Below are positions 1-8,241 of a stretch of 64,000 nucleotides of DNA, piece after piece. A program made the position numbers and the translations under genes. Position 1 is the first letter of the stretch. Every line of letters begins with the position of its first letter. The stretch spans positions 42,002 to 106,001 of the forward strand of contig CAYRUH010000008.1 of NCBI GenBank assembly GCA_964427415.1. The letters are read 5' to 3'. Under the pieces are notes generated by a model. It did no database searches and was not told where the DNA came from. It saw nothing but the letters and a program-made list of their open reading frames with translations. This DNA comes from Lentisalinibacter sp964427415 (lineage in GTDB: Bacteria > Pseudomonadota > Gammaproteobacteria > Steroidobacterales > Woeseiaceae).

Positions 1-131
1 GCTGCTCTGACATGCGCGGAGTATGCCAGAGGCTATCATGCGATGCACCCGCCCGAACTGAGTCAAACCCTTGAAACCCGGCCCCCTCGACGCCGTCCGG
101 GGCGGGCCGGCACGACACCGAAGGAGTCGAA
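1..131. other. Upstream region of ygfZ, no gene seen
   Basis: I see no open frame that looks like a gene. The segment ends with AAGGAG at 121-126, the ribosome binding site of the next gene. In many gammaproteobacteria ygfZ diverges from sdhE, so the left edge may carry the promoter of a divergent gene outside the window; nothing here proves it. Confidence 0.4.
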
Positions 132-1007
132 TTGAGCGAATCGTCCAAGCCGATCAGCGACACCCCCGCCTGCCTCGCAGTGACCGGCGGGGACCGGATC
201 GACTTCCTGCAGGGACAGCTCACCCAGGATCTCGCACGGCTCCAGGCAGACCGGATCCTGACCGCCGCCTGGTGCAGTCCCAAGGGACGCGTGATCGCCC
301 TGCTCACGCTGCTACACGACCGCGATCGCGTGCTGCTCTTCCTTCCCGAGTGGCAGGCGGCGGAGTTCACGGAGCGGCTGCTGCGCTATCGGCTGCGGGC
401 CGACGTGGAAGTCGCAGCCGAGCCGCAGATGCGGCTGGTCGCCGTCGATTGCGGGCCTGGCGGGGTGCAGCTGCCGGAGGGCGTGCCCGTGCTGGCAATG
501 AGGCTGCTGCCGGGCACCGAGCCGCGGGTGATGGAGATCTGTACGGCGGCCGAACACGTCGGCGACCTGGGCGGCGACACGCTGCTCCCGGCAGAGGCCT
601 GGCACCATGCGGCCATACGCTCCGGGCGCCCCGCGCTCTACCCGCAGACGGCCGAGTCCTTCACGCCGCACATGCTGAACCTTGACCTGCTGGATGCGAT
701 CAGCTTCCGCAAGGGCTGTTACACGGGTCAGGAAGTGGTCGCGCGCACGGAGAATCTGGGCCGCCCGTCACGGCGCATGCTGCGTTTCAGCGCGGCAGCG
801 GCGCCGCCCGTGCCGGGCGCACGGCTGCTGGACGAGGCCGGCAGCGGCACCGGCACCGTGGTCCGCGCCGCAGCCGCAGACAGCGGCTGCGAGTTGCTCG
901 CAGTGGTTTCCATCAAACAGCTCGGCGGCGAGTTGCGACTGGAGGACGGCACGCCGGCCACGATCGCACCGCTGCCCTACTCCGTGCCGGAACTCGAGGC
1001 CGGCTGA
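132..1007 (+). CDS. ygfZ: tRNA-modifying / Fe-S cluster assembly protein YgfZ
   Basis: Folate-binding protein of the GcvT/YgfZ family, 291 aa, known to support repair or assembly of certain Fe-S enzymes such as MiaB in a tetrahydrofolate-dependent way. The family signature KGCYTGQE lies at residues 194-201 with its conserved cysteine. The start is a TTG at 132, chosen because AAGGAG sits five bases upstream and the N-terminus begins just before the folate-binding fold. The gene runs toward lysS and the two 3' ends overlap by 31 bp without a terminator. Family assignment is firm; the exact in vivo client is inferred from homologues. Confidence 0.9.
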   Translation: MSESSKPISDTPACLAVTGGDRIDFLQGQLTQDLARLQADRILTAAWCSPKGRVIALLTLLHDRDRVLLFLPEWQAAEFTERLLRYRLRADVEVAAEPQMRLVAVDCGPGGVQLPEGVPVLAMRLLPGTEPRVMEICTAAEHVGDLGGDTLLPAEAWHHAAIRSGRPALYPQTAESFTPHMLNLDLLDAISFRKGCYTGQEVVARTENLGRPSRRMLRFSAAAAPPVPGARLLDEAGSGTGTVVRAAAADSGCELLAVVSIKQLGGELRLEDGTPATIAPLPYSVPELEAG

Positions 1008-2527
1008 GGGCCGCCTTCGTCCCCCTGGCCGTGCTCCGGCCGCAGGTAGGGAAATAGCAGCACGTCGCGAATGGACGGCGAATCGGTCAGCAGCATGACC
1101 AGCCGATCGATACCGACGCCGAGGCCCGCGCAGGGCGGCATGCCGTATTCCAGCGCACGGATATAGTCCTCGTCGTAGGACATGGCTTCCTCGTCGCCCG
1201 CACTGCGGTTCTCCACCTGGCCGCGGAATCGCTCCGCCTGGTCCTCCGGGTCGTTGAGCTCGGAGAAGCCATTGGCGATCTCCCGTCCCGCCACGAAGAA
1301 TTCGAAGCGGTCCGCAATGAAAGGGTCGTCGTCGTTGCGCCGGGACAGCGGTGAGACTTCCACCGGATAGGCGGTGATGAAGGTGGGCCGATCCAGCGTG
1401 TCTTCCACCGTCTTCTCGAAGATCTCGATCTGCAGTTTGCCGGGTCCGTAGCCGGGCAGCACCGGGATACCGAGAGATCCCGCCGCCTCGGCCAGGTGAT
1501 CCCGGTCCCGGATGCGGACCGGATCCAGCCCCGGATTGGCATCGAGGATCGACTGCTCGACGGTGGCCCGGCGGAAAGCCGCTCCGAAGTCGTAGGTGCT
1601 GCCCTGGTAGTCGACAGCGGTGCCGCCGGTGACCGCTTCGCAGACGCTGCGCATGAGGCTCTCTACCAGCTCCATCAGGTCCTTGTGGTCCGCGTAGGCA
1701 CAGTAGAGCTCCAGCATGGTGAACTCCGGGTTGTGCTGGGTGGAGATGCCCTCGTTGCGGAAATTGCGGTTGATCTCGTAGACGCGCTCGAAACCGCCGA
1801 CCACCAGGCGCTTCAGGAACAGCTCCGGCGCGATGCGCAGATACAGCTGCATGTCCAGCGCGTTGTGATGGGTCACGAACGGGCGCGCCAGCGCGCCGCC
1901 CGGCAGCGTCTGCATCATCGGCGTCTCCACCTCGAGGAACTGCCGCTCGTCCATGAAGGCGCGTATACAGGAGACGATCGCCGAACGGGCGGTGAACACC
2001 CGCCGGCTGTCCTCGTTGATGATGAGATCGACGTAGCGCTGCCGGTAGCGGGTCTCCTGATCGGTCAGCCCGTGCCACTTCTCGGGCAGCGGACGCAGCG
2101 CCTTCACGAGCAGCCGCAGGACGTCGACCTTGACGCTGAGCTCGCCGGTGCGTGTCTTGAACAGCGTGCCCTCGGCGGCCAGGATGTCGCCGAGGTCCCA
2201 GCCCTTGAACTGCTTGTAGAGCCCCTCCGCCAGCGCGTCGCGCTGGACGTAGAGCTGGATCTGTCCGGTCTGGTCCTGCAGCTTCGCGAAGCTGGCCTTG
2301 CCCATCACCCGCTTCGCCATCATGCGCCCGGCGACGGATACCCGGATGCCTCGCTCCTCCAGCGCCTCGCCGTCCTCCTGATCCCATGCGGCGTGCAGCT
2401 CGGCCGCCAGCGCATCGCGGCGGAAGTCGTTCGGGTAGGCACCGCCCGTCTCACGTACCGCCGCGAGTTTGCGCCGGCGCTCGGCGATCAGCTTGTTCTC
2501 GGATTCCGCGGGCTTGTCCTGACTCAC
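977..2527 (-). CDS. lysS: Lysine--tRNA ligase, class II
   Basis: Charges tRNA-Lys with lysine in the cytoplasm. The 516-aa product has the N-terminal OB-fold anticodon-binding domain (about residues 60-165) and a class II catalytic core. Motif 2 reads NRNFRNEG and motif 3 reads GLGVGIDRL near residue 470. A short hydrophilic tail after the usual family end (GQGDEGGPQPASSSGTE) looks dispensable. The start is GTG with GGGAGG about five bases upstream. It follows prfB by 22 bp on the same strand, the standard recJ-prfB-lysS order, and its 3' end overlaps that of ygfZ. Confidence 0.97.
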   Translation of the reverse strand: MSQDKPAESENKLIAERRRKLAAVRETGGAYPNDFRRDALAAELHAAWDQEDGEALEERGIRVSVAGRMMAKRVMGKASFAKLQDQTGQIQLYVQRDALAEGLYKQFKGWDLGDILAAEGTLFKTRTGELSVKVDVLRLLVKALRPLPEKWHGLTDQETRYRQRYVDLIINEDSRRVFTARSAIVSCIRAFMDERQFLEVETPMMQTLPGGALARPFVTHHNALDMQLYLRIAPELFLKRLVVGGFERVYEINRNFRNEGISTQHNPEFTMLELYCAYADHKDLMELVESLMRSVCEAVTGGTAVDYQGSTYDFGAAFRRATVEQSILDANPGLDPVRIRDRDHLAEAAGSLGIPVLPGYGPGKLQIEIFEKTVEDTLDRPTFITAYPVEVSPLSRRNDDDPFIADRFEFFVAGREIANGFSELNDPEDQAERFRGQVENRSAGDEEAMSYDEDYIRALEYGMPPCAGLGVGIDRLVMLLTDSPSIRDVLLFPYLRPEHGQGDEGGPQPASSSGTE

Positions 2528-2549
2528 TGCTCCTCCCTCGAATGCTCTG

Positions 2550-3648
2550 CTAGAGGCCCTGCTTCAGGCTCGCCTCGATGAACTCATCCAGGTCGCCGTC
2601 CAGGACCGCCTGGGTGTTGCCGGTCTCGACGCCGGTGCGCAGGTCCTTGATACGGGACTGGTCCAGCACGTAGGAACGGATCTGATTGCCCCAGCCGACG
2701 TCGGCCTTGGAATCCTCCAGCGCATCCGCCTCCGCCCGGCGCTTCTGCAATTCCAGCTCGTAGAGCTTGGCCTTCAGCTGCTTCATGGCGGTGGCCTTGT
2801 TCTTGTGCTGGGAGCGGTCGTTCTGACACTGCACCACGATGCCGGTGGGCTCGTGGGTGATGCGCACCGCCGATTCCGTCCGGTTCACGTGCTGGCCGCC
2901 GGCGCCGCTGGCACGGTAGACGTCGATGCGCAGGTCGGAGGGATCGATCTCGATGTCGATATCGTCGTCCTCCACCTCCGGCGAGACGAAAACGGAAGCG
3001 AAGGAGGTATGGCGTCGGTTGCCGGAGTCGAAGGGCGACTTCCGCACCAGGCGGTGCACGCCGGTCTCGGTCCTCAGCCAGCCGTAGGCATACTCGCCCA
3101 CGAACTTCACCGTAGCGCTCTTGATGCCCGCCACCTCGCCTTCGGAGGCCTCGATCATCTCGGTTCTGAAACCGTGCTGCTCGGCCCAGCGCAGATACAT
3201 GCGCAGGAGCATCTCGGCCCAGTCCTGCGCCTCCGTGCCGCCGGCGCCGGACTGGACGTCGACGAAGGCATTGGCCGGGTCCATCTCCCCGGAGAACATG
3301 CGGCGGAACTCGAGCCCCTCGACGTCGCGGGCAACGCCGCCGACGTCCCTGACAATCGACGACAGGGTGTCCTCGTCTTCCTCATCGGCCGCCATCTCCA
3401 GCAGCTCGCCCGCATCCGCGACGCGAGTGCCGATGCGATCGAGTGTAGCGACCACTTTCTCGAGCTCGGCACGCTCCTGACCCAGCGCCTGGGCGCGCTC
3501 GGGCTGCTGCCACACAGCCGGGTCCTGCAGCTCGCGCAGGACTTCCGTCAGCCTCTCCGATTTGCCGGCGTAGTCAAAGATACCTCCTCAGGGCCTCTGC
3601 CCTCCCCGCGAGGTCCTCTATCTCCGTTCTGATCTGGTTGGTGTCCAT
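2550..3648 (-). CDS. prfB: Peptide chain release factor 2, with programmed +1 frameshift
   Basis: RF2 terminates translation at UGA and UAA. The gene is split over two frames. ATG at 3648 (GGAGGGG upstream) opens 24 codons ending ARRYL, then an in-frame TGA at 3576-3574; a +1 shift continues through DYAGKSERL to a TAG at 2550. The joined product is 365 aa, the same length as E. coli RF2. The RF2-type stop-recognition motif SPF lies in VRKSPFDSGN, and the peptidyl hydrolase motif GGQ in SGAGGQHVN. Annotating only the second frame would lose the N-terminus. It lies between recJ and lysS and is probably co-transcribed with lysS. Confidence 0.97.
3573..3588 (-). promoter_or_regulatory. prfB programmed +1 frameshift site
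   Basis: On the coding strand AGGAGG, a Shine-Dalgarno-like hexamer, precedes TAT CTT TGA C. This is the canonical RF2 autoregulatory site: low RF2 slows decoding of the TGA at codon 25, and the upstream hexamer helps the ribosome slip from CTT into the +1 frame. The arrangement (SD-like element, CUU, UGA, C) is what is known for E. coli prfB; the internal SD here is a perfect AGGAGG. Confidence 0.97.
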
Positions 3649-3705
3649 TTGCACCCCTCCGAAAACAGGCGGCGCAGTCTATCATGACTGGCGCGAGCGG
3701 CAGTG

Positions 3706-5439
3706 CTACAGCCGCTGCATGCTCTCCACCACGAGCTGGGGACGGCGGATGCCGCCGTACTCGTTGACGTCCAGACGATAGACAATCTGCACCCGGTGCC
3801 CCGGCATCACCGTCACGCTGTCGACCTGATTGAACGCGATGGCGTCCACCGGGGCACCGGCGGGTCTCTGCGCATCGCTGCCCGTGAGTCTCAGCTTCCA
3901 GTGGCGCTCGCCGACGACGCGGGCCTCGCGGACTGCGAAGATGCCGTCGAACAGCGGCTCCGGGAAACCCTGTCCCCAGGGTCCCGCCTCCCGCAGCGCC
4001 TCGGCCAGCGGCAGGCCGAGGTCCGCCGCCCCGAGTTCACCGTCGGTCAACAGCGTGCCGCTGAAGTCCGCGTGCGGGAAACACTCAGCCACCCGGCTCG
4101 CTGCCAGGTAGCGGAATCGCTCCAGACCCGAGCGCGGCAGGCTGAGTCCGGCCGCCATGGCATGACCGCCGTAGCGGCCGATCAAATCCGGCGCCGACGC
4201 CGCCACGGCGGCGAGCACGTCGCGTATGTGAACCCCCGGCACCGAACGGGCCGAGCCCTTCAGGTCCCCGCCGCCGGCATCGGCGAAAGCGATCACCGGC
4301 CGGTTGACCCGTTCGCGGATCCTCGATGCCACGAGCCCCACCACGCCCTGGTGCCAGCCGGGGTCGTACAGGGTAACGCAGTGGGGCAGCGCGCTCGCGC
4401 CCGCCGGCAACTCGATGTCCTCCAGCGAGGACAGCGCCTCCGTCTGCATGCGGGCCTCGATACAACGGCGCTCGTCGTTGATCTCCGAGAGGCGGGCCGC
4501 CAGCGCGCGCACCTCGGCCACGGAATCCGATACCAGCGCCTCGATGCCGGTGCTCATGTCCTCCAGCCGGCCTGCCGCATTCAGCCGCGGCGCGACGCCG
4601 AAAGCGAGATCGCTGGCCACCGCGCGCCGGGGCTCGCGTCCGGCCGCCTGCAGCAAAGCCAGTATGCCCGGCACGGCGGCGCCGGCTCGGATGCGCGCGA
4701 GACCCTGGCGCACCAGCACCCGGTTGTTCCGGTCCAGCGGCACCACGTCGGCCACGGTGCCGAGGGCGACCAGGTCGAGGTAATCCGCGGCAATGCGCTC
4801 GGCACCGGTCCGCCCCTCCTGCGCCAGACGCCGGCCCAGCGCCGCCATCACGCAGAACGCGACGCCCACGCCGGCGAGATATTTGCTCGGATAAGGGTCT
4901 GCGGGCAGGTTCGGGTTGACAATGGCTGCGGCCGCAGGCAGCCGCTCGCCGGGCAGGTGGTGGTCGGTAACCAGTACCTCGATGCCCAGTTCCCGGGCGC
5001 GCTCGACGCCGCGCAGGCTCGAGATGCCGTTATCCACGGTGATGATCAGCGACGGTCCCGACTCGGCGGCGACCTCCACGATCTCGGGCGTCAGCCCATA
5101 ACCGAAGTCGAAGCGATTCGGCACCAGCGAGTCCACCGCCGCGAATCCGAAACGGGCCAGGCAGCGCAGCACCAGCGCGGTGCTGGTGGCGCCGTCCGCA
5201 TCGAAATCCCCGACGATCGTCACACGGCCCCGCCGATGAGCGAGCAGCAGATCCACCGCCCGGTCCAGGTTGGCGAGCCCACCCACCGGCGCGAGATGAC
5301 GGAGCCCCAGCTCTAGCTCCTCCGCCGTGCGGATACCGCGGGCGGCATACACCCGGCGCAGCACCGGATGCAGGGACGCCGGCAGCATGGCGTCCTCGGC
5401 CGCCGCCCGCCGCACCAGCGGCAGTCCGCCGCCGCTCAT
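3706..5439 (-). CDS. recJ: Single-stranded-DNA-specific exonuclease RecJ
   Basis: 5'-3' ssDNA exonuclease of the DHH superfamily, used in RecF-pathway recombination, base excision and mismatch repair. The 577-aa product matches the E. coli length. Metal-binding motifs are visible: DFDADG at 78-83, DNG at 136-138 and DHH at 159-161, followed by the C-terminal DHHA1 region. I chose ATG at 5439 because it overlaps the stop of the upstream gene as ATGA; a longer open frame extends to 5592 but lies in the neighbour's coding sequence. It lies 57 bp upstream of prfB, the usual gammaproteobacterial order. Confidence 0.95.
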   Translation of the reverse strand: MSGGGLPLVRRAAAEDAMLPASLHPVLRRVYAARGIRTAEELELGLRHLAPVGGLANLDRAVDLLLAHRRGRVTIVGDFDADGATSTALVLRCLARFGFAAVDSLVPNRFDFGYGLTPEIVEVAAESGPSLIITVDNGISSLRGVERARELGIEVLVTDHHLPGERLPAAAAIVNPNLPADPYPSKYLAGVGVAFCVMAALGRRLAQEGRTGAERIAADYLDLVALGTVADVVPLDRNNRVLVRQGLARIRAGAAVPGILALLQAAGREPRRAVASDLAFGVAPRLNAAGRLEDMSTGIEALVSDSVAEVRALAARLSEINDERRCIEARMQTEALSSLEDIELPAGASALPHCVTLYDPGWHQGVVGLVASRIRERVNRPVIAFADAGGGDLKGSARSVPGVHIRDVLAAVAASAPDLIGRYGGHAMAAGLSLPRSGLERFRYLAASRVAECFPHADFSGTLLTDGELGAADLGLPLAEALREAGPWGQGFPEPLFDGIFAVREARVVGERHWKLRLTGSDAQRPAGAPVDAIAFNQVDSVTVMPGHRVQIVYRLDVNEYGGIRRPQLVVESMQRL

Positions 5440-6425
5440 CGCCGCCTCCACAACGCAAGCAGGCCGGCCGGCCCGCGGCGTGGCAATGCGGCAGCAAGGC
5501 CGTCGCGGGTGACGATGCGGACGCGCCCGCGCCGCAGCACTTTGATAACCTCCGGCTGGCCGACACACGCTCCCGACAGAGCCATCGCACAACCCGCCGC
5601 GAGCACTTCGGCCGCTGCGTTACCGGCGGGCGGAGCGGCCGTCTCACCGCCCAGACTGTGCCAGAGCCCCGTCAGCAGCGGCTCATCCGCATAGAGCGGC
5701 GGCAGGCGCTGCTCGCCCACCGGCCCGGCTGCCGCCCCGCCGCCACCCCAGAACCAGACGGAATTCACCGGCGGCAGACCCCGCCGGGCACGCTTCCGGT
5801 TCACTGGATGGTCGTGCCATAGCATCTGGATCTCATTGCCGAGGGCGCGGAACACGCCGCCGTCCGGCCCTGCGGGAAGCTCGTCGCGTATCCGCCCGGA
5901 CCTCGCCACCGCCGGTGCCGCCGCCGTGAATGCGTACTCCCGCTCCGATGAGACGTACCAGTGGCCCGCGCCGCCGACACGCAGCGAGAAGCCCCGCTCC
6001 TCCAGGCTCGGCAGAAAGTCCTCGCGCAGCGCCGCCGCCTCGTCCTCATCGAGTGCGGGCGCGTGTTCCAGCATATGCAGCTCCCGCATGTCGGCCGCCA
6101 TCGATACCGGATCCATGCAGGCCAGCCATCGGCCCCGCCGTCCGGAGACCGGATCGCGCCCGCCCGGATGTCGCTCGCCGTCCAGCCGCAGCCACGCCGG
6201 CGGCGCCGGCAGCGGGATCCCGAGCCATTCCGCTGCTGCGCTCGCGGCATCGGCGGCGCGCGCCTCATCGGCGCCGGCCATGCCGGGCAGCGCTCGCGCG
6301 AGCGCCGGCTGATCGAGATCGGTCAGGAACAGGAGTGACTTCATCGAGCGTATCAGGTGGTCTGGGGTCGGGCCGTGCGGCATTGACACGACCCGCGGAA
6401 TCCCTATCGTCGGGGCTTTGCTCAT
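5436..6425 (-). CDS. RpfE-like / phosphoglycerate mutase-like protein
   Basis: Predicted 329 aa. The most telling segment is LPPVNSVWFWGGG about two thirds along, a motif I associate with RpfE-like proteins and with the cofactor-independent phosphoglycerate mutase-like fold; YADEPLLTGLW follows. In Xanthomonas a gene of this type also neighbours recJ, which supports the assignment. ATG at 6425 has GGAGG six bases upstream; ATG at 6344 (MKSLLFLTDLD) is a plausible shorter start. The stop overlaps the recJ start by ATGA, so the two are translationally coupled. The biochemical role is not established, and mutase activity should not be assumed. Confidence 0.6.
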   Translation of the reverse strand: MSKAPTIGIPRVVSMPHGPTPDHLIRSMKSLLFLTDLDQPALARALPGMAGADEARAADAASAAAEWLGIPLPAPPAWLRLDGERHPGGRDPVSGRRGRWLACMDPVSMAADMRELHMLEHAPALDEDEAAALREDFLPSLEERGFSLRVGGAGHWYVSSEREYAFTAAAPAVARSGRIRDELPAGPDGGVFRALGNEIQMLWHDHPVNRKRARRGLPPVNSVWFWGGGGAAAGPVGEQRLPPLYADEPLLTGLWHSLGGETAAPPAGNAAAEVLAAGCAMALSGACVGQPEVIKVLRRGRVRIVTRDGLAAALPRRGPAGLLALWRRR

Positions 6426-6468
6426 CGCCCGCCTCCGGGCCCGCATGATACGCCATGAAATTCGCCCC

Positions 6469-6852
6469 ATGAAATTCACTCTGGACAGACCCGCGGGTCT
6501 CAACATCACGGCCTGCTCCGAGGCCGGCATCACGATCAGCGGCACCCTGTACCGCTCGAGCATCCTGCTGCTGCCGGAGGAAGCGAGGAACTGGGACTGC
6601 ACGGACGTGGCGAGCCTCGATGCCGCCACTCTCGAGCCCGCCATCGAGTTGGGTCCCGAGATCCTGTTGCTCGGCGCGGGACGCAGCCTGCGCTTCCCCG
6701 ACGCCGGTATCACCCGTCATCTGGCGCGGCAGGGAATCGGACTGGAGGTGATGGACACTGCGGCCGCATGCCGGACCTTCAATATCCTGACCGCCGAGGA
6801 GCGGCGGGTGGTGGCGGCGCTGATCGTCGAACAGCCGCCGGCGGGACACTAG
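6469..6852 (+). CDS. Mth938-like domain protein (Xcc1710/NDUFAF3-like)
   Basis: A 127-aa cytoplasmic protein beginning MKFTLDRP. The pattern ITISGTLYRSSILLLP, then ELGPEILLLGAGRS and a C-terminal helix around GIGLEVMDTAAACRTFN, is typical of the small Mth938/DUF498-type fold related to the complex I assembly factor NDUFAF3. The bacterial function is unknown. It diverges from the RpfE-like gene with 43 bp between starts, so promoters must overlap. It converges on nlpD; its TAG stop lies inside the first copy of a 13-bp repeat. An in-frame ATG at 6445 is possible. Confidence 0.75.
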   Translation: MKFTLDRPAGLNITACSEAGITISGTLYRSSILLLPEEARNWDCTDVASLDAATLEPAIELGPEILLLGAGRSLRFPDAGITRHLARQGIGLEVMDTAAACRTFNILTAEERRVVAALIVEQPPAGH

Positions 6853-6960
6853 CGTTGCCAGTTCTTGATGTGGAACCACCACAGCGGCGAACTGGCGCCT
6901 TGTCCAAGACGCTCAGCTTCTCGCAGAAGGTTGACGAATCACCCGCACGGGACACTAGCG
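6842..6960. repeat. 93-bp insert between 13-bp direct repeats
   Basis: CGGGACACTAGCG occurs at 6842-6854 and again at 6948-6960. Between the copies lie 93 bp (6855-6947) with no open gene. The first copy holds the TAG stop of the Mth938-domain gene and the second the TAG stop of nlpD on the other strand. Collapsing the repeat would leave two convergent genes sharing one CTAG. Inside, GCCAGTTC at 6857-6864 pairs with GAACTGGC at 6889-6896, a possible hairpin. I see no transposase and no clear terminal inverted repeats, so insertion with target duplication is inference; partial tandem duplication is the alternative. Confidence 0.55.
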
Positions 6961-7647
6961 CCCGCGTGCCAGGAACGGCCGGGGATCCACCGGTTCGCCG
7001 TTGCGGCGTATCTCGAAATGCAGCCGGGGTTTACGGCCCGGACCCTCGCCCATCTCCGCTATGCGCTCGCCCTGCTCCACCGACTCGCCCTCGGCGACGT
7101 GCAGTGCCCGGTTGTGGCCGTACGCGCTCAGGTAAGTGGCGTTGTGCTTGATGATGACCAGATTGCCGTAGCCGATCAGGCCGCTGCCCGCATACACCAC
7201 CCGGCCGTCGGCGGCCGCACGCACATCCTGCCCGATCCGCCCGTCGATCAGTACGCCGGTGAGCGCAGCGTTGTCTTCGCCGAAACCGGCGGTGATGGCG
7301 CCCTCGGTGGGCCAGCGCCAGGCCGGCGGGGGCAGGTCCGGCCGGGCAGGCCGGGCAGCCGGTACGGAGGCGGCGGGACGCGCCGTATCGCCCCGTGCGG
7401 TGTCCGCCGTCGGCCGCAGCGACAGACGCTGGCCCGGATGGATCAGCGAACCGTCGCCCAGGCCGTTCCAGCGGGCGAGGTCGCGCACTGCCACGCCGTA
7501 GCGCCAGGCGATGGAATAAAGGGTATCGCCGCTCTGCACGATGTGGGCGGCGGGCACTTCGCTATCCCAATTGAGCGCCCGGCCCCCGCAGGCCGTAAGC
7601 AGGGCGGCAGCCAGGCAGAGCGTCAGCGCTCGCGTCAGCCTTCCCAT
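6955..7647 (-). CDS. nlpD: NlpD-like lipoprotein, LysM plus degenerate M23 domain
   Basis: Predicted 230-aa lipoprotein that activates septal murein amidases. Signal peptide residues 1-19 end in the lipobox LTAC with Cys20. A LysM domain spans about 35-77 (HIVQSGDTLYSIAWRYGV), then a Pro/Ala linker, then an M23/LytM domain about 118-225. The zinc HxxxD site is lost (TGVLIDGR) although AYGHN and LHFEIR remain, so it should be a non-hydrolytic activator like E. coli NlpD. ATG at 7647 overlaps the last base of the yqaA stop. It ends the surE-pcm-yqaA-nlpD run; rpoS, the usual downstream neighbour, is absent. Confidence 0.85.
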   Translation of the reverse strand: MGRLTRALTLCLAAALLTACGGRALNWDSEVPAAHIVQSGDTLYSIAWRYGVAVRDLARWNGLGDGSLIHPGQRLSLRPTADTARGDTARPAASVPAARPARPDLPPPAWRWPTEGAITAGFGEDNAALTGVLIDGRIGQDVRAAADGRVVYAGSGLIGYGNLVIIKHNATYLSAYGHNRALHVAEGESVEQGERIAEMGEGPGRKPRLHFEIRRNGEPVDPRPFLARGR

Positions 7648-8228
7648 TACCTGACCGCGACGATGGTCACCACGATGAGACAAAGCGCGACGAACAGCCA
7701 ACCGAGCAGATCGATGCGACGGCGCAGTCCGTCGGCAAACCGCTGGCCGCCGAGGACGATCAGCCCGGCCACCAGGAAGAAGCGCGCGCCCCGGCCGAAG
7801 AAGGAGGCGATGACGAAACCCGGGAAGGCCATCGCGGCCGCGCCGGCGGAGATGGTGAAAATCTTGTAAGGAATCGGCGAGAAACCGGCAATCAGCACCG
7901 CCAGCACGCCCCACTCGGCGAACCAGTCCCGGCCCTTGAGGTAGGCATCCCAATAGCCCACGTTTTTCAGCACCGGCTCGATGGCCTCCAGCGCGAAGTA
8001 GCCGATGGCATAGCCGGCCATGCCGCCCGCGACCGAAGTCAGCGTGGTCAGCGTCGCCAGCGACAGCGCGCGGTCCGGCCGCGCCAGGCACATCGGCGCC
8101 AGCATCACGTCCGGCGGAATCGGGAAGAACGACGACTCGGCGAAGCTCAGTCCGCCGAGATACCAGCGGGCATGGGGATGGGCAGACCAGGACAGGACCC
8201 GGTCGTACAGTCCGCCGAAGATCCTCAC
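7647..8228 (-). CDS. yqaA: YqaA-like DedA/SNARE-associated membrane protein
   Basis: A 193-aa inner-membrane protein of the DedA/VTT superfamily, YqaA branch. AESSFFPIPPDVMLAP near the N-terminus and GFSPIPYKIFTISAGA in the middle are the two conserved half-sites of this fold; about four to five hydrophobic segments follow. Family members are linked to lipid flipping and membrane homeostasis, but YqaA itself has no firm function. GTG start at 8228, 13 bp after the pcm stop. It sits between pcm and nlpD as in many gammaproteobacteria, consistent with one operon. Confidence 0.85.
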   Translation of the reverse strand: MRIFGGLYDRVLSWSAHPHARWYLGGLSFAESSFFPIPPDVMLAPMCLARPDRALSLATLTTLTSVAGGMAGYAIGYFALEAIEPVLKNVGYWDAYLKGRDWFAEWGVLAVLIAGFSPIPYKIFTISAGAAAMAFPGFVIASFFGRGARFFLVAGLIVLGGQRFADGLRRRIDLLGWLFVALCLIVVTIVAVR

Positions 8229-8241
8229 CCGATAACCCCCG

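Noticed and set aside
2550..3576. prfB pseudogene by frameshift
   Set aside because: The in-frame TGA and shift match the known programmed RF2 site exactly.
6955..7647. Active M23 endopeptidase
   Set aside because: The zinc HxxxD motif is replaced by VLIDGR, as in NlpD-type activators.
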